DNA of 64,000 nucleotides from Motilibacter aurantiacus (GTDB lineage: Bacteria > Actinomycetota > Actinomycetes > Motilibacterales > Motilibacteraceae), in the NCBI RefSeq assembly GCF_011250645.1, contig NZ_JAANNO010000003.1:62001-126000 (forward strand), in the 5' to 3' direction. Below are positions 17,759 to 25,306 of the stretch, in pieces (position 1 is the stretch's first letter; every line of letters starts with the position of its first letter). Made by a program: the position numbers and the translations under genes. Under the pieces are notes generated by a model that did not search any database, had not been told where the DNA came from, and saw only the letters and a program-made list of their open reading frames with translations.

Positions 17759-17925
17759 GCAGCGCAGGTGCAGGGCGCGCCCTCGACGCCGCCTCCCGTC
17801 CGGCCGAGTGCCCGGCCGCGGGCCCGGCGGCTGCCGGCGAGCCCGTCCGATCGCACCCAGGGGACGATCGCGGCCGAGGAGGCGAGCAGGGCGAGGGCGG
17901 AGGCGAGCTCGGGAATCATCGTCAT
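17737..17925 (-). CDS. Possible small membrane protein, 62 aa
   Basis: An ATG at 17925 opens a 62-aa frame with one hydrophobic segment (ELASALALLASSAAIVPW, residues 6-23) and an Arg/Gly-rich tail. Third codon positions are almost all G or C, as in real genes here. It is divergent from the GlxA-type regulator and overlaps the end of the GNAT pseudogene by 22 bp. There is no clear ribosome site and no recognised family, so it may be spurious. Confidence 0.3.
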   Translation of the reverse strand: MTMIPELASALALLASSAAIVPWVRSDGLAGSRRARGRALGRTGGGVEGAPCTCAAQAPSSR

Positions 17926-18018
17926 GGCTCGAACTGTGCCGCCCTGGCGTTCCCGCCACGAGTGGCAGGAACCCCATGGTTCGCAGGTTTTCCGCCAATG
18001 GCGTGGAAGGCTGTCCCC

Positions 18019-18969
18019 ATGCTGCGCAACGTCGTCGCCATAGCCCTGCCGGGTGTGGCTCCTTTCGAGCTCGGTGTGGTCTGCGAGGTCTTCGGGCTCG
18101 ACCGCAGCGATCAGGGCGTCCCCGGGTTCGACTTCGACGTCGTCGCCGAGACGCCCGGCCTCGTCCCCACGTCGATGGGCTTCTCGCTCGACGTGCAGCA
18201 CGGCCTCGACCGGGCGCGGGAGGCCGACCTGGTCACCGTTCCGGCCTCTCCCCGCCATGCGGACACCCCTGAGCCGGTGCTCGCCCTGCTGCGGGAGACG
18301 TTGGATCGCGGCGCCCGCGTCCTGTCGGTCTGCTCGGGCGCCTTCGTGCTCGGCCGGGCCGGGCTGCTGGACGGTCGCCGGTGCACCACGCACTGGCGCT
18401 ACGCCGAGGAGCTGCAGGCCGCCCTGCCGGCCGCGCGGGTCGACCCCGACGTGCTCTACGTGGAGGACGACCGGGTCATCACCAGCGCCGGCACCGCGGC
18501 GGGGATCGACGCCTGCCTGCATCTGGTGCGCAGCGAGCTCGGCGCAGGGGTCGCGGCGACCATGGCCCGGCGCATGGTCGTGCCTCCGCATCGGGACGGC
18601 GGGCAGGCGCAGTACGTCGAGACGCCCATCGCCGCGACCCCGGCGGACACGCTCGGCGGCCTCCTCGCCTGGGCCACCGCGAACCTCGACGCGGACCTGT
18701 CGGTGCAGGAGCTGGCGCGACGGGCGCACATGTCCGAACGCACCTTCGCCCGTCGGTTCCGCGCGGAGGTCGGGACGACGCCACTGCAGTGGGTCACCGC
18801 ACAGCGTGTCGCTCTCGCGCAACGCCTGCTCGAGGAGGGCGAGGACTCCGTCGAGCTCATCGCCGCTCGTTGCGGCTTCGGGACGGCGGCCCCGATGCGC
18901 CACCACTTCGCGCGGCTGCGGGGGATCACGCCGCTGGCGTACCGGCGGCAGTTCCGCACCACCGCCTGA
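18019..18969 (+). CDS. GlxA family AraC-type regulator with DJ-1/PfpI domain
   Basis: The 316-aa protein pairs an N-terminal DJ-1/PfpI amidotransferase-like sensor (VVAIALPGVAPFELGVVCEVFGLDR; nucleophile-elbow-like VLSVCSGAFVLGRAGLLDGRRCTTHW) with a C-terminal double AraC helix-turn-helix (LSVQELARRAHMSERTFARRFRAEVG and VELIAARCGFGTAAPMRHHFARLRGITPLAYRR). The cysteine in SVCSG is kept. Such regulators control amino-acid, quaternary amine or nitrogen genes. ATG 18019 follows GGAAGG by 9 nt; ATG 17998 is an alternative. The next gene follows after 84 bp on the same strand. Confidence 0.92.
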   Translation: MLRNVVAIALPGVAPFELGVVCEVFGLDRSDQGVPGFDFDVVAETPGLVPTSMGFSLDVQHGLDRAREADLVTVPASPRHADTPEPVLALLRETLDRGARVLSVCSGAFVLGRAGLLDGRRCTTHWRYAEELQAALPAARVDPDVLYVEDDRVITSAGTAAGIDACLHLVRSELGAGVAATMARRMVVPPHRDGGQAQYVETPIAATPADTLGGLLAWATANLDADLSVQELARRAHMSERTFARRFRAEVGTTPLQWVTAQRVALAQRLLEEGEDSVELIAARCGFGTAAPMRHHFARLRGITPLAYRRQFRTTA

Positions 18970-19053
18970 GCACGGGTACAGCCCTTGGATTTCTGCTCTC
19001 CGGAGCGGCCGGCCCGGGTGGCGCGCCGTGCCCGGGTCGGGGAGCATCGCGGC

Positions 19054-19956
19054 GTGGACAGCAACCGAGGGACCGTCGCCGTCACCGGCGCGTCCGGCCT
19101 CATCGGCCGTGCGCTCGTCGCGGACCTCGAGTCGGACGGGTACCGCGTGCTCCGGCTCGTCCGCCGCGAGCCGCAACGGCCGGAGGAGGTGCGCTGGGAC
19201 CCCAAGGGCGGGACCGTCGACACCGCCGAGCTGCAGGGCGTGCGCGGCATCGTCCACCTGGCCGGCGCGGGCGTCGGCGACCGGCGCTGGACCGCGGCGT
19301 ACAAGCGGGAGATCCTCGACAGCCGCGTGCTCGGCACGCGCACGATCGCGCGCGCCGCGGCGCAGCTCGACCCGCGGCCGGAGGTGCTCGTCTCCGGCTC
19401 GGCCGTGGGCTTCTACGGGGAGACGGGCGACCGCGCCGTCGACGAGACCGCTCGGCGCGGGGGCGGCTTCCTCGCCGATGTCGTCGAGCAGTGGGAGGCC
19501 GCCGCCTCCCCCGCCCGCGACGCGGGGATCCGCGTCCCGTACGCCCGCACCGGGATCGTGGCGTCCCGCAAGGGCGGGGCCTTCGGCCGGCTGCTGCCGC
19601 TGCTCCGCCTGGGGCTGGGCGGCCGGCTCGGATCCGGTGATCAGTGGTGGAGCCTCATCTCCCTCACCGACGAGGTCCGCGCGCTCCGGCTGCTGCTGGA
19701 GGACGCGCGCGTCGAGGGGCCGGTGAACCTCACCGCCGTGCCGGCACGCGTCCGGGACGTGATCTCGGCGCTGGGCCAGGAGTTCTCCCGGCCGACGTTC
19801 TTCGCCGTCCCCGCGCCCGCGCTACGGCTCGCGCTGGGTGAGCTGTCGAGCGAGGTGCTCGGCAGCAACCGCGTCGAGCCTCGCCGTTTGCGGGAACTCG
19901 GCTTCAGCTTCCGGCATCCCGGCCTCGACGAGGTGGCGGCCTACCTCCACGGTTGA
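19054..19956 (+). CDS. TIGR01777 family NAD(P)-binding epimerase-like protein
   Basis: A 300-aa extended short-chain dehydrogenase fold: VAVTGASGLIGRALVADLESDGYRVLRLVR (Rossmann loop), GIVHLAGAGVGDRRWTAAYKREILDSRVLGTRT and LVSGSAVGFYGETGDRAVDE are signatures of the TIGR01777 (YfcH-like) group. The C-terminal DUF1731 part ends with ELGFSFRHPGLDEVAAYL. The substrate is unknown; the classical Tyr-x3-Lys is altered, as in relatives. GTG 19054 is chosen because family similarity begins immediately after it. Its last 16 bp overlap the convergent AAA ATPase gene. Confidence 0.9.
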   Translation: MDSNRGTVAVTGASGLIGRALVADLESDGYRVLRLVRREPQRPEEVRWDPKGGTVDTAELQGVRGIVHLAGAGVGDRRWTAAYKREILDSRVLGTRTIARAAAQLDPRPEVLVSGSAVGFYGETGDRAVDETARRGGGFLADVVEQWEAAASPARDAGIRVPYARTGIVASRKGGAFGRLLPLLRLGLGGRLGSGDQWWSLISLTDEVRALRLLLEDARVEGPVNLTAVPARVRDVISALGQEFSRPTFFAVPAPALRLALGELSSEVLGSNRVEPRRLRELGFSFRHPGLDEVAAYLHG

Positions 19957-21458
19957 GCGCCGGGCCGGGCCTCGGCCACGAAGCTGAGCCCGGACGCGTA
20001 CGCCGCACGTGTGTGCGGGTGCGGCTCGTGCACGGCGGGCGGCCCGTCGACCGCGGTGTCGCGCACACCGAGCAGGGCACGCGTCACCCCCTGCGCGCTG
20101 TCGAGCAGATCGTCGAGAGCGCGCGCGAGGTCGGCGTCACGGACGACGACGCCGCCGTCCGGGGCCGCCCCGTGGCTCTCGAGGGCCTCGAGCACCGCCC
20201 GGCGGAGCAGCTCCTTCACGAAGGACGCCGTGACGCCGCCCATGCGCTCGACCACGTCGTCGACCGCGCCGGCGGACACCTCGAGCCGGAGGCCGCGGGC
20301 GTAGACCTCCAGCAGCCGGCGCCGGGCATCGGCGTCGGGCAGGCCGATCTCGACCGCCACGTCGACCCGGCCCGGCCGCGCCGCCAGCGCCTCCTCGAGC
20401 AGGTCCGCCCGGTTCGTGGTCAGCAGGAACAGCAGGTCAGCGTCGGCCGCGGCCCCGTCCATGGCGTCCAGCAGCTCGAAGAGCACGGGGCTGGAGCCGG
20501 GCCCGAAGCCCCGGTCCTCGGCGACGAGGTCGACGTCCTCGAGCACGATGGCAGCGGGCTGCAGCTCCCGGGCCAGCGCGGTCACGGCTCCGATGAGGTG
20601 CAGCGACCGGCCGGACAGCAGCAGCACCGTCGCGCCCGGCAGGTGCTGCACCAGGTAGCGCGTGGTGTGGGTCTTGCCGGTCCCCGGGGGCCCGTAGAGC
20701 AGCAGCCCCCGCTTGAGGTGACGGCCGGCGGCGCGCAACGCGTCGCGCCGGGCGGCGATGCCGATCGCGTGCCGCTCGATCCGGGCGAGGACGGCCTCCG
20801 GCAGCACCACGTCCGCCCGCTCGGTGCGGGGCAGGACCGGGAACACGACCGTGACCGCGCCGTGCACGTCGGGCGAGAGCTCGACGGTCTGCCCGCGGTA
20901 GACGTTGTGGCGCGAGCGCAGCTCGTCCAGCTCGCGCAGCACCTCCTGCGCCTGGGCCGTGGGCAGCCCCGCCAGCTCCAGCTGCAGTGACGGGTCACCC
21001 TGGTTGGGCGCCGGTGCGCGCACGAACATCGCGTAGCGGCCGCGCACCCGGTCGTCCACCAGGAAGAGCCCGTTGCGCAGGCACGCGATCGTCCGGGCCG
21101 GGCCGGACGGCAGGTCGACGAGCTCCGGCGCGGTCAGCCGGGTCGGCGGCAGGCCCTCACCGTGCAGCAGCTGCTGCAGCGAGAACGTCCCGTAGTGCGG
21201 CGGGTTGGTGACGCCCTCGACGGTCACCGACCGGTCGGGGTGCTCGCACCACCGGTCCAGCGCCACCTGGACGTTCACCTGCTCGAAGGGCGCGAAGGCG
21301 CGCGAGACCACCGAGTGCCGCCGCGCGGCCTCCTCGACATGGGCTTGGACCCGGCGCACGACCTCGTTGCCCTCGCTGCGCTCGCCCAGCTCGTGCATCG
21401 CCTCCAGGAACCGGCGGAAGGACCGGGCGAACTCGCGGGCCTCGTCTTCGGACATCAC
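19941..21458 (-). CDS. AAA+ ATPase
   Basis: The 505-aa protein has an N-terminal region of unknown function (about 1-225) followed by one AAA module. Walker A is LLLYGPPGTGKTHTTR, Walker B is AAIVLEDVDLV, sensor 1 is LLFLLTTNRADLLEEALAARPGRVD with the arginine finger, and a C-terminal lid ends near LLDSAQGV. The ED at Walker B and the single module recall Bcs1/FtsH-like unfoldases, but there is no membrane segment or protease domain. GTG 21458 follows TAGGCT by 6 nt, indicating a leaderless transcript; ATG 21455 is adjacent. Two palindromes sit just upstream. The target is unknown. Confidence 0.85.
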   Translation of the reverse strand: MMSEDEAREFARSFRRFLEAMHELGERSEGNEVVRRVQAHVEEAARRHSVVSRAFAPFEQVNVQVALDRWCEHPDRSVTVEGVTNPPHYGTFSLQQLLHGEGLPPTRLTAPELVDLPSGPARTIACLRNGLFLVDDRVRGRYAMFVRAPAPNQGDPSLQLELAGLPTAQAQEVLRELDELRSRHNVYRGQTVELSPDVHGAVTVVFPVLPRTERADVVLPEAVLARIERHAIGIAARRDALRAAGRHLKRGLLLYGPPGTGKTHTTRYLVQHLPGATVLLLSGRSLHLIGAVTALARELQPAAIVLEDVDLVAEDRGFGPGSSPVLFELLDAMDGAAADADLLFLLTTNRADLLEEALAARPGRVDVAVEIGLPDADARRRLLEVYARGLRLEVSAGAVDDVVERMGGVTASFVKELLRRAVLEALESHGAAPDGGVVVRDADLARALDDLLDSAQGVTRALLGVRDTAVDGPPAVHEPHPHTRAAYASGLSFVAEARPGAQPWR

Positions 21459-21464
21459 GGCGCG

Positions 21465-21470
21465 AGCCTA
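21465..21470 (-). promoter_or_regulatory. -10 hexamer TAGGCT of the AAA ATPase gene
   Basis: TAGGCT on the minus strand ends 6 nt before GTG 21458. Confidence 0.55.
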
Positions 21471-21488
21471 GGCACGGCACGCTCGTCC

Positions 21489-21530
21489 TGGCGCGGCGAT
21501 AACGCCGCCTGGCGCGGCAATAACGCCGCC
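21489..21530. repeat. Two tandem 21-bp palindromic units upstream of the AAA ATPase
   Basis: Units 21489-21509 and 21510-21530 are identical at 20 of 21 positions. Each contains GCGGCG-ATAA-CGCCGC or a one-base variant, an inverted repeat around an ATAA centre. Centre spacing is exactly 21 bp, two helical turns, and the first unit overlaps the expected -35 of the ATPase promoter. They could also fold as hairpins at the end of an upstream transcript, but the gene before them ends toward 21538 on the same strand. Confidence 0.7.
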
Positions 21531-21537
21531 GCTGCCG

Positions 21538-23292
21538 TCACGGCGCGGCCCCTGCGGCCGGGCGCACGTCCCAGTAGCGCCACTCCCCGCCCACCGGGGT
21601 CAGGACGACGGTCCACCACCGCTCGTCCCGGCCCTCGACCGGGTGCTCGACCCCGGCCGCGTCCACCACGTCGTAGTCCGGCATCCGGTCCCGGACGCGC
21701 AGCGCGACCCGCGGCGCCGCCGCCTCCTCGACCGGGTGGACCGACAGGACCTGCAGCCGCAGGCCGCGGGCTCGGTAGCCGGCGGACAGGTGCCGGCCCA
21801 GCAGGTCCCGGTCGCGAGCGAGGGCCGGCGCCCGCGGCGCATACGCAGCGGCGAGGGCCTGCTCGTCGCCGGTCGCGAAGGCCTGGGACCGCTGCGCGTC
21901 CAGGCCGGCGAGCACGTCGGGCCAGCGCGTCGGGTCTGCACCCTCCGGCGAGGCAGGTGGCCGGTCGAGATCGGCGGGAAGGCCGGCGGGGCTGGCAGGG
22001 CTCGCAGGGATCGGGGAGCCGGCAGGGCTCGGCGGCTCGAGTGCCGGCGCACGGACCGGCCCGTCGGCCACGGATGGCGCCTCCCGGGGAGGCGACGGCG
22101 ACTCCTCGGAGTATCGGGACGGCGAGGCCTCCACCGCGAGCGCCGCCGTCCCGTGCGGCCGCTCCCCCGGCTGCAGGAGGACGGCCGCGAGCCCGACCGC
22201 GACGGTGACCGCGATGGCGAGGGCTCCCAGGACGAGGACGACCGGCGCCGCTCCGTGGGGCAGCACGGCCGCGAGCCCGCCCCGCTGCCCCGCAGGCGCC
22301 CCGCGCCGCCTGCCGCCGCGGCCGGCGCGCCCGCCGCCGTCGACCGCTCGCCGCGCTCCCGGCCGTCCTGTTCCCGGCCGCCCTGTTCCCGGCCGTCCTG
22401 TTCCCGGCCGCCCTGATCCCGGCCGGCGGGACCCCGCTCGCCCCGTGCCCGGCCCCCGGCCCGGAGCGGAGTCCGGGTCGCCGCTGAAGCGCAACGAGCC
22501 GACGGCCGGGGACGGGGCCTCGACCGGGCCCGAAGCCGTCCCCGCAGGCAGCGTCAGTGGAAGCGCCGTGCAGGTGTCGAAAACGGCAGCCGCGAGCTGC
22601 GCGGCCGAGGGGCGCCGCTCGGCCGGCGCGTCCAGCACCGAGGTCAGCAGGGCCGCCAGCGGTCGTGGCACGCCCGGAGCGAGGCGTGGCAGCGGGGTCC
22701 CGCCGGACGCCTCGTACGGCTGGCCGGTCAGTGCGTGCCAGCCGACCGCCGCCAGTGCCCACACGTCCCCGGCGGGCGAGCCGGCCCGGACGTCGAGCCC
22801 TTCGCCCACTGCGGCCAGGACCGGGCGCCCCTGGGCATCGACGCGTACGGACTCGACCGAGACCCGCCCGTGAGCTTGCCCGACGGCATGGACCGCAGCG
22901 AGGGCCTGCGCCACCGGCACCAGGAGCGTGACGGCCTCTCCCGGGTCGAGCCGGGCGCGGGCCGCGAGCAGGGCGGCGACGGTGGGCGCCGGCTCCTCCT
23001 CGCCCACCAGAGCCAGCCCCTCGCGCAGGGGGACCGCCGCGAGCAGCCGCGCCAGGTGCGGGTGGGCCGCCCCGGCGAGGGCCGCCGCCCGGCGGATCGC
23101 CTCCTCCACCCGGCCCGCGCCGGGCAGAGCGACGCGCCGCACCGTGACCGAGGCGCCGGTGGCCTCGTCGCGTGCGAGCCAGACGCCCCCGCCCGCCCCC
23201 GGGCCGAGCCGGCGCAGCGGCTCGTAGCCCGGCACCTCCCACGAGGGCAGCCCCGCCGGCTGCCCTCGCGAACCCCGTCTCCCTGTCGCCAT
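21538..23292 (-). CDS. Membrane-bound pseudokinase with extracytoplasmic NTF2-like domain
   Basis: The 584-aa protein starts at ATG 23292. The cytosolic part (about residues 22-275) has the bilobal Ser/Thr kinase layout (GYEPLRRLGPGAGGGVWLARDEATG; SPAGDVWALAAVGWHALTG; RPSAAQLAAAVF) but lacks catalytic residues: the ATP-lysine region reads VTVRRV, HRD-x4-N reads HGRVSVESV, and DFG reads VGEG. A Gly/Arg/Pro linker with four GRPGT repeats, one membrane helix (VLVLGALAIAVTVAVGLAAVLL) and an outside Pro-rich stalk follow. The end domain (WPDVLAGLDAQRSQAFATGD..WRYWDVRPA) resembles NTF2/SnoaL folds. It probably acts as a scaffold or sensor at the cell envelope rather than as an enzyme. Confidence 0.82.
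   Translation of the reverse strand: MATGRRGSRGQPAGLPSWEVPGYEPLRRLGPGAGGGVWLARDEATGASVTVRRVALPGAGRVEEAIRRAAALAGAAHPHLARLLAAVPLREGLALVGEEEPAPTVAALLAARARLDPGEAVTLLVPVAQALAAVHAVGQAHGRVSVESVRVDAQGRPVLAAVGEGLDVRAGSPAGDVWALAAVGWHALTGQPYEASGGTPLPRLAPGVPRPLAALLTSVLDAPAERRPSAAQLAAAVFDTCTALPLTLPAGTASGPVEAPSPAVGSLRFSGDPDSAPGRGPGTGRAGSRRPGSGRPGTGRPGTGRPGTGRPGARRAVDGGGRAGRGGRRRGAPAGQRGGLAAVLPHGAAPVVLVLGALAIAVTVAVGLAAVLLQPGERPHGTAALAVEASPSRYSEESPSPPREAPSVADGPVRAPALEPPSPAGSPIPASPASPAGLPADLDRPPASPEGADPTRWPDVLAGLDAQRSQAFATGDEQALAAAYAPRAPALARDRDLLGRHLSAGYRARGLRLQVLSVHPVEEAAAPRVALRVRDRMPDYDVVDAAGVEHPVEGRDERWWTVVLTPVGGEWRYWDVRPAAGAAP
22358..22417. repeat. Four tandem 15-bp copies inside the pseudokinase gene
   Basis: Units of CCCGGCCGTCCTGTT with single-base variation repeat four times in frame and encode the GRPGT repeats of the juxtamembrane linker. 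Copy number may vary between strains by slippage. Confidence 0.8.
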
Positions 23293-23345
23293 GGCAGGAG
23301 GATCGGGCCTGACGGCGCCGGCGTGCCGCGGCCGTCCACAGGGGG

Positions 23346-23351
23346 TAGCGT
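23346..23351 (+). promoter_or_regulatory. -10 hexamer TAGCGT of the FAD oxidoreductase gene
   Basis: TAGCGT ends 8 nt before ATG 23360; leaderless start inferred. Confidence 0.5.
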
Positions 23352-23359
23352 CCGACGGC

Positions 23360-24580
23360 ATGCCCGATGTCGTGGTTGTAGGAGCCGGGCTCGCCGGCCT
23401 GCACGCAGCACGCCGGCTCGCCGCCGCCGGCCTCGAGGTGCGGGTGCTGGAGGCGAGCGACGGGGTGGGCGGGCGGGCCCGCACGGACGTCGTCGACGGC
23501 ATGCTCCTCGACCGCGGTTTCCAGGTGCACAACCCGGCGTACCCGGAGGCCGAGCGCGCCCTCGACCAGGAGGCCCTCGACCTGCGGCCCTTCGCCGCGG
23601 GGGTCGTGGTGGCCATCGGGGGGCGCCGTGTGCGCGTCGGCGACCCTCGTCGGGAGCCGCGCTGGGCGCTGTCCAGCGCGCTCGCACCGGTCGGCGGGCC
23701 GCTCGGCAAGGCCCGGCTGGCGGAGTACGCGTTGGCGACGACCCGCACGCCCGTCGCCGAGCTGCTCGCAACCGCGGACGGCACTGCCCGGCAGGCGCTG
23801 GCCGAGCGGGGGATCGCCGGCGGCGTCCTCGAGAGCGTGCTGCGCCCGTTCCTCGCCGGTGTCCTCGGCGAGGAGGAGCTGACGACCTCACGGCGCTTCG
23901 TGGACCTCGTGGTCCGCTCGTTCGTTCGCGGCACGCCGAGCCTGCCGGCGCGGGGCATGGGGGCGATCGGCGCGCAGCTGGCTGCCGGCCTTCCCGAGGG
24001 GTCGGTGGAGCTCGGGCACCGCGTCGACGACCTGGCGCCGTTGCGCCGGGCGGCCCGGGCCGTCGTCCTGGCCGCGGACGAGGTGGGCGCCCACCGGCTG
24101 CTGCCCGGCCTGCCCACGCCGCGGCAGCGGGCCCTCACGACGTTCTACTTCCTCGCTCCCGAGCCCCCCTCGCAGCTCGCGGCGCTGCACGTCGACGGCG
24201 AGCGCCGGGAGCACCTCGCCCCGGTCGTCAACACGGCGGTCCTCACCAACACCGTGCCGGAGTACGCCCCCGGCCGTTGCCTGGTGCACGCGAGCGTGGT
24301 CGGCGACCGGGCCGACGCGGCGACCGAGCGTGCGGTGCGCGACACGCTGGCCCGGATCTACGGCTGCGGCACCACGTCCTGGGAGCTCGTGCGGGTGTAC
24401 GCCATCCCGCACGCGCTGCCCGCGATGCTGCCGCCGCTCGACGTCCGCAAGCCGGTTGCCCTCGGCGAGGGCCTGTTCCTGGCCGGGGACCATCGCGACA
24501 CCGCCTCCATCCAGGGCGCCCTCGTCTCCGGACGGCGCGCCGCCGACGCCGTTCTCGAGGAGCTCCATGGCCGCCGCTGA
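23360..24580 (+). CDS. FAD-dependent oxidoreductase, flavin amine oxidase/protoporphyrinogen oxidase-like
   Basis: The 406-aa protein opens with a textbook FAD-binding loop, VVVVGAGLAGLHAARRLAAAGLEVRVLEASDGVGGRARTD in pattern, and closes with the second flavin motif LFLAGDHRDTASIQGALVSGRRAADAVL. The middle, including DRGFQVHNPAYPEA and VLRPFLAGVLGEEELTTSRR, is typical of uncharacterised NAD(P)/FAD oxidoreductases related to phytoene desaturase and monoamine oxidase. The substrate is unknown. ATG 23360 lacks a ribosome site; TAGCGT lies 8 nt upstream. It overlaps the following peptidase E gene by 14 nt, so the two are co-transcribed. Confidence 0.88.
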   Translation: MPDVVVVGAGLAGLHAARRLAAAGLEVRVLEASDGVGGRARTDVVDGMLLDRGFQVHNPAYPEAERALDQEALDLRPFAAGVVVAIGGRRVRVGDPRREPRWALSSALAPVGGPLGKARLAEYALATTRTPVAELLATADGTARQALAERGIAGGVLESVLRPFLAGVLGEEELTTSRRFVDLVVRSFVRGTPSLPARGMGAIGAQLAAGLPEGSVELGHRVDDLAPLRRAARAVVLAADEVGAHRLLPGLPTPRQRALTTFYFLAPEPPSQLAALHVDGERREHLAPVVNTAVLTNTVPEYAPGRCLVHASVVGDRADAATERAVRDTLARIYGCGTTSWELVRVYAIPHALPAMLPPLDVRKPVALGEGLFLAGDHRDTASIQGALVSGRRAADAVLEELHGRR

Positions 24581-25295
24581 GCCCACCGTCGTCGCGACCT
24601 CGATGGGCTTCCGCCCCGGGCGACGGACGTACCTCGAGCCTGGCCCGGTCTTCGACCTCATGGCCGACCTGGCGGGCGGGCCGTCGCGCCCCAAGCTGTG
24701 CTACATCGGCACGGCCAACGGCGACCAGCTGCACCGGCGGCAGCTCGTCCGAGAAGCCTTTCAGGGAACCGGCTTTCAGGTCACGGACCTCGCTCTGTTC
24801 ACCATGCCCAACCACGACGACATGCGCGCGCACCTGCTCGACCAGGACGTCGTGTGGGTCGACGGCGGCAGCGTCGCCGGCTTGCTGGCCATGTGGCAGC
24901 TGCACGGGCTCGGCGACGCGCTGCGCGCGGCGTGGGAGGCCGGTGTCGTCCTCGGCGGGGTCAGCGCGGGGTCGCTCTGCTGGCACGTCGGCGGCACCAC
25001 CGACTCCTTCGGGCCGGACCTGCGGCCGGTGACGAACGGGCTGGCCTTCCTGCCGTACGGCAACGGCGTGCACTACGACAGCGAGCGGCAGCGCCGCCCG
25101 CTGCTGCAGCGGCTCGTGGCCGACGGCACGCTTCCGCTGTCCTACGCCACGGACGACGGGGTGGGGCTGGTCTACCGCGGGACCGAGCTGGTCGAGGCCG
25201 TCGCCGACACCCGTGGCGTGGCGGCGTACCGGGTGCGGCGCGTCGACGACGGGCGGGCCGAGGAGACGCGGATCGAGCCGCGCCTCCTCGGCTGA
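24567..25295 (+). CDS. Peptidase E-like protein, S51 family
   Basis: The 242-aa protein has the S51 arrangement: KLCYIGTANGDQ near the front, VVWVDGGSVAGLLAMW, and the nucleophile elbow GVSAGSLCWHVGG with the catalytic serine in the GxSAG box, followed by the His/Asp-containing HYDSERQRRPLLQ region. Peptidase E cleaves Asp-X dipeptides in Salmonella; actinobacterial relatives are mostly untested. ATG 24567 lies inside the end of the FAD oxidoreductase gene. It is convergent with the MMPL transporter, 11 bp apart. Confidence 0.88.
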   Translation: MAAAEPTVVATSMGFRPGRRTYLEPGPVFDLMADLAGGPSRPKLCYIGTANGDQLHRRQLVREAFQGTGFQVTDLALFTMPNHDDMRAHLLDQDVVWVDGGSVAGLLAMWQLHGLGDALRAAWEAGVVLGGVSAGSLCWHVGGTTDSFGPDLRPVTNGLAFLPYGNGVHYDSERQRRPLLQRLVADGTLPLSYATDDGVGLVYRGTELVEAVADTRGVAAYRVRRVDDGRAEETRIEPRLLG

Positions 25296-25306
25296 GCGCA
25301 GCCCGG

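Noticed and set aside
22358-22417. Tandem 15-bp repeats as a possible CRISPR array
   Set aside because: Units abut without spacers and keep the coding frame of the pseudokinase linker.
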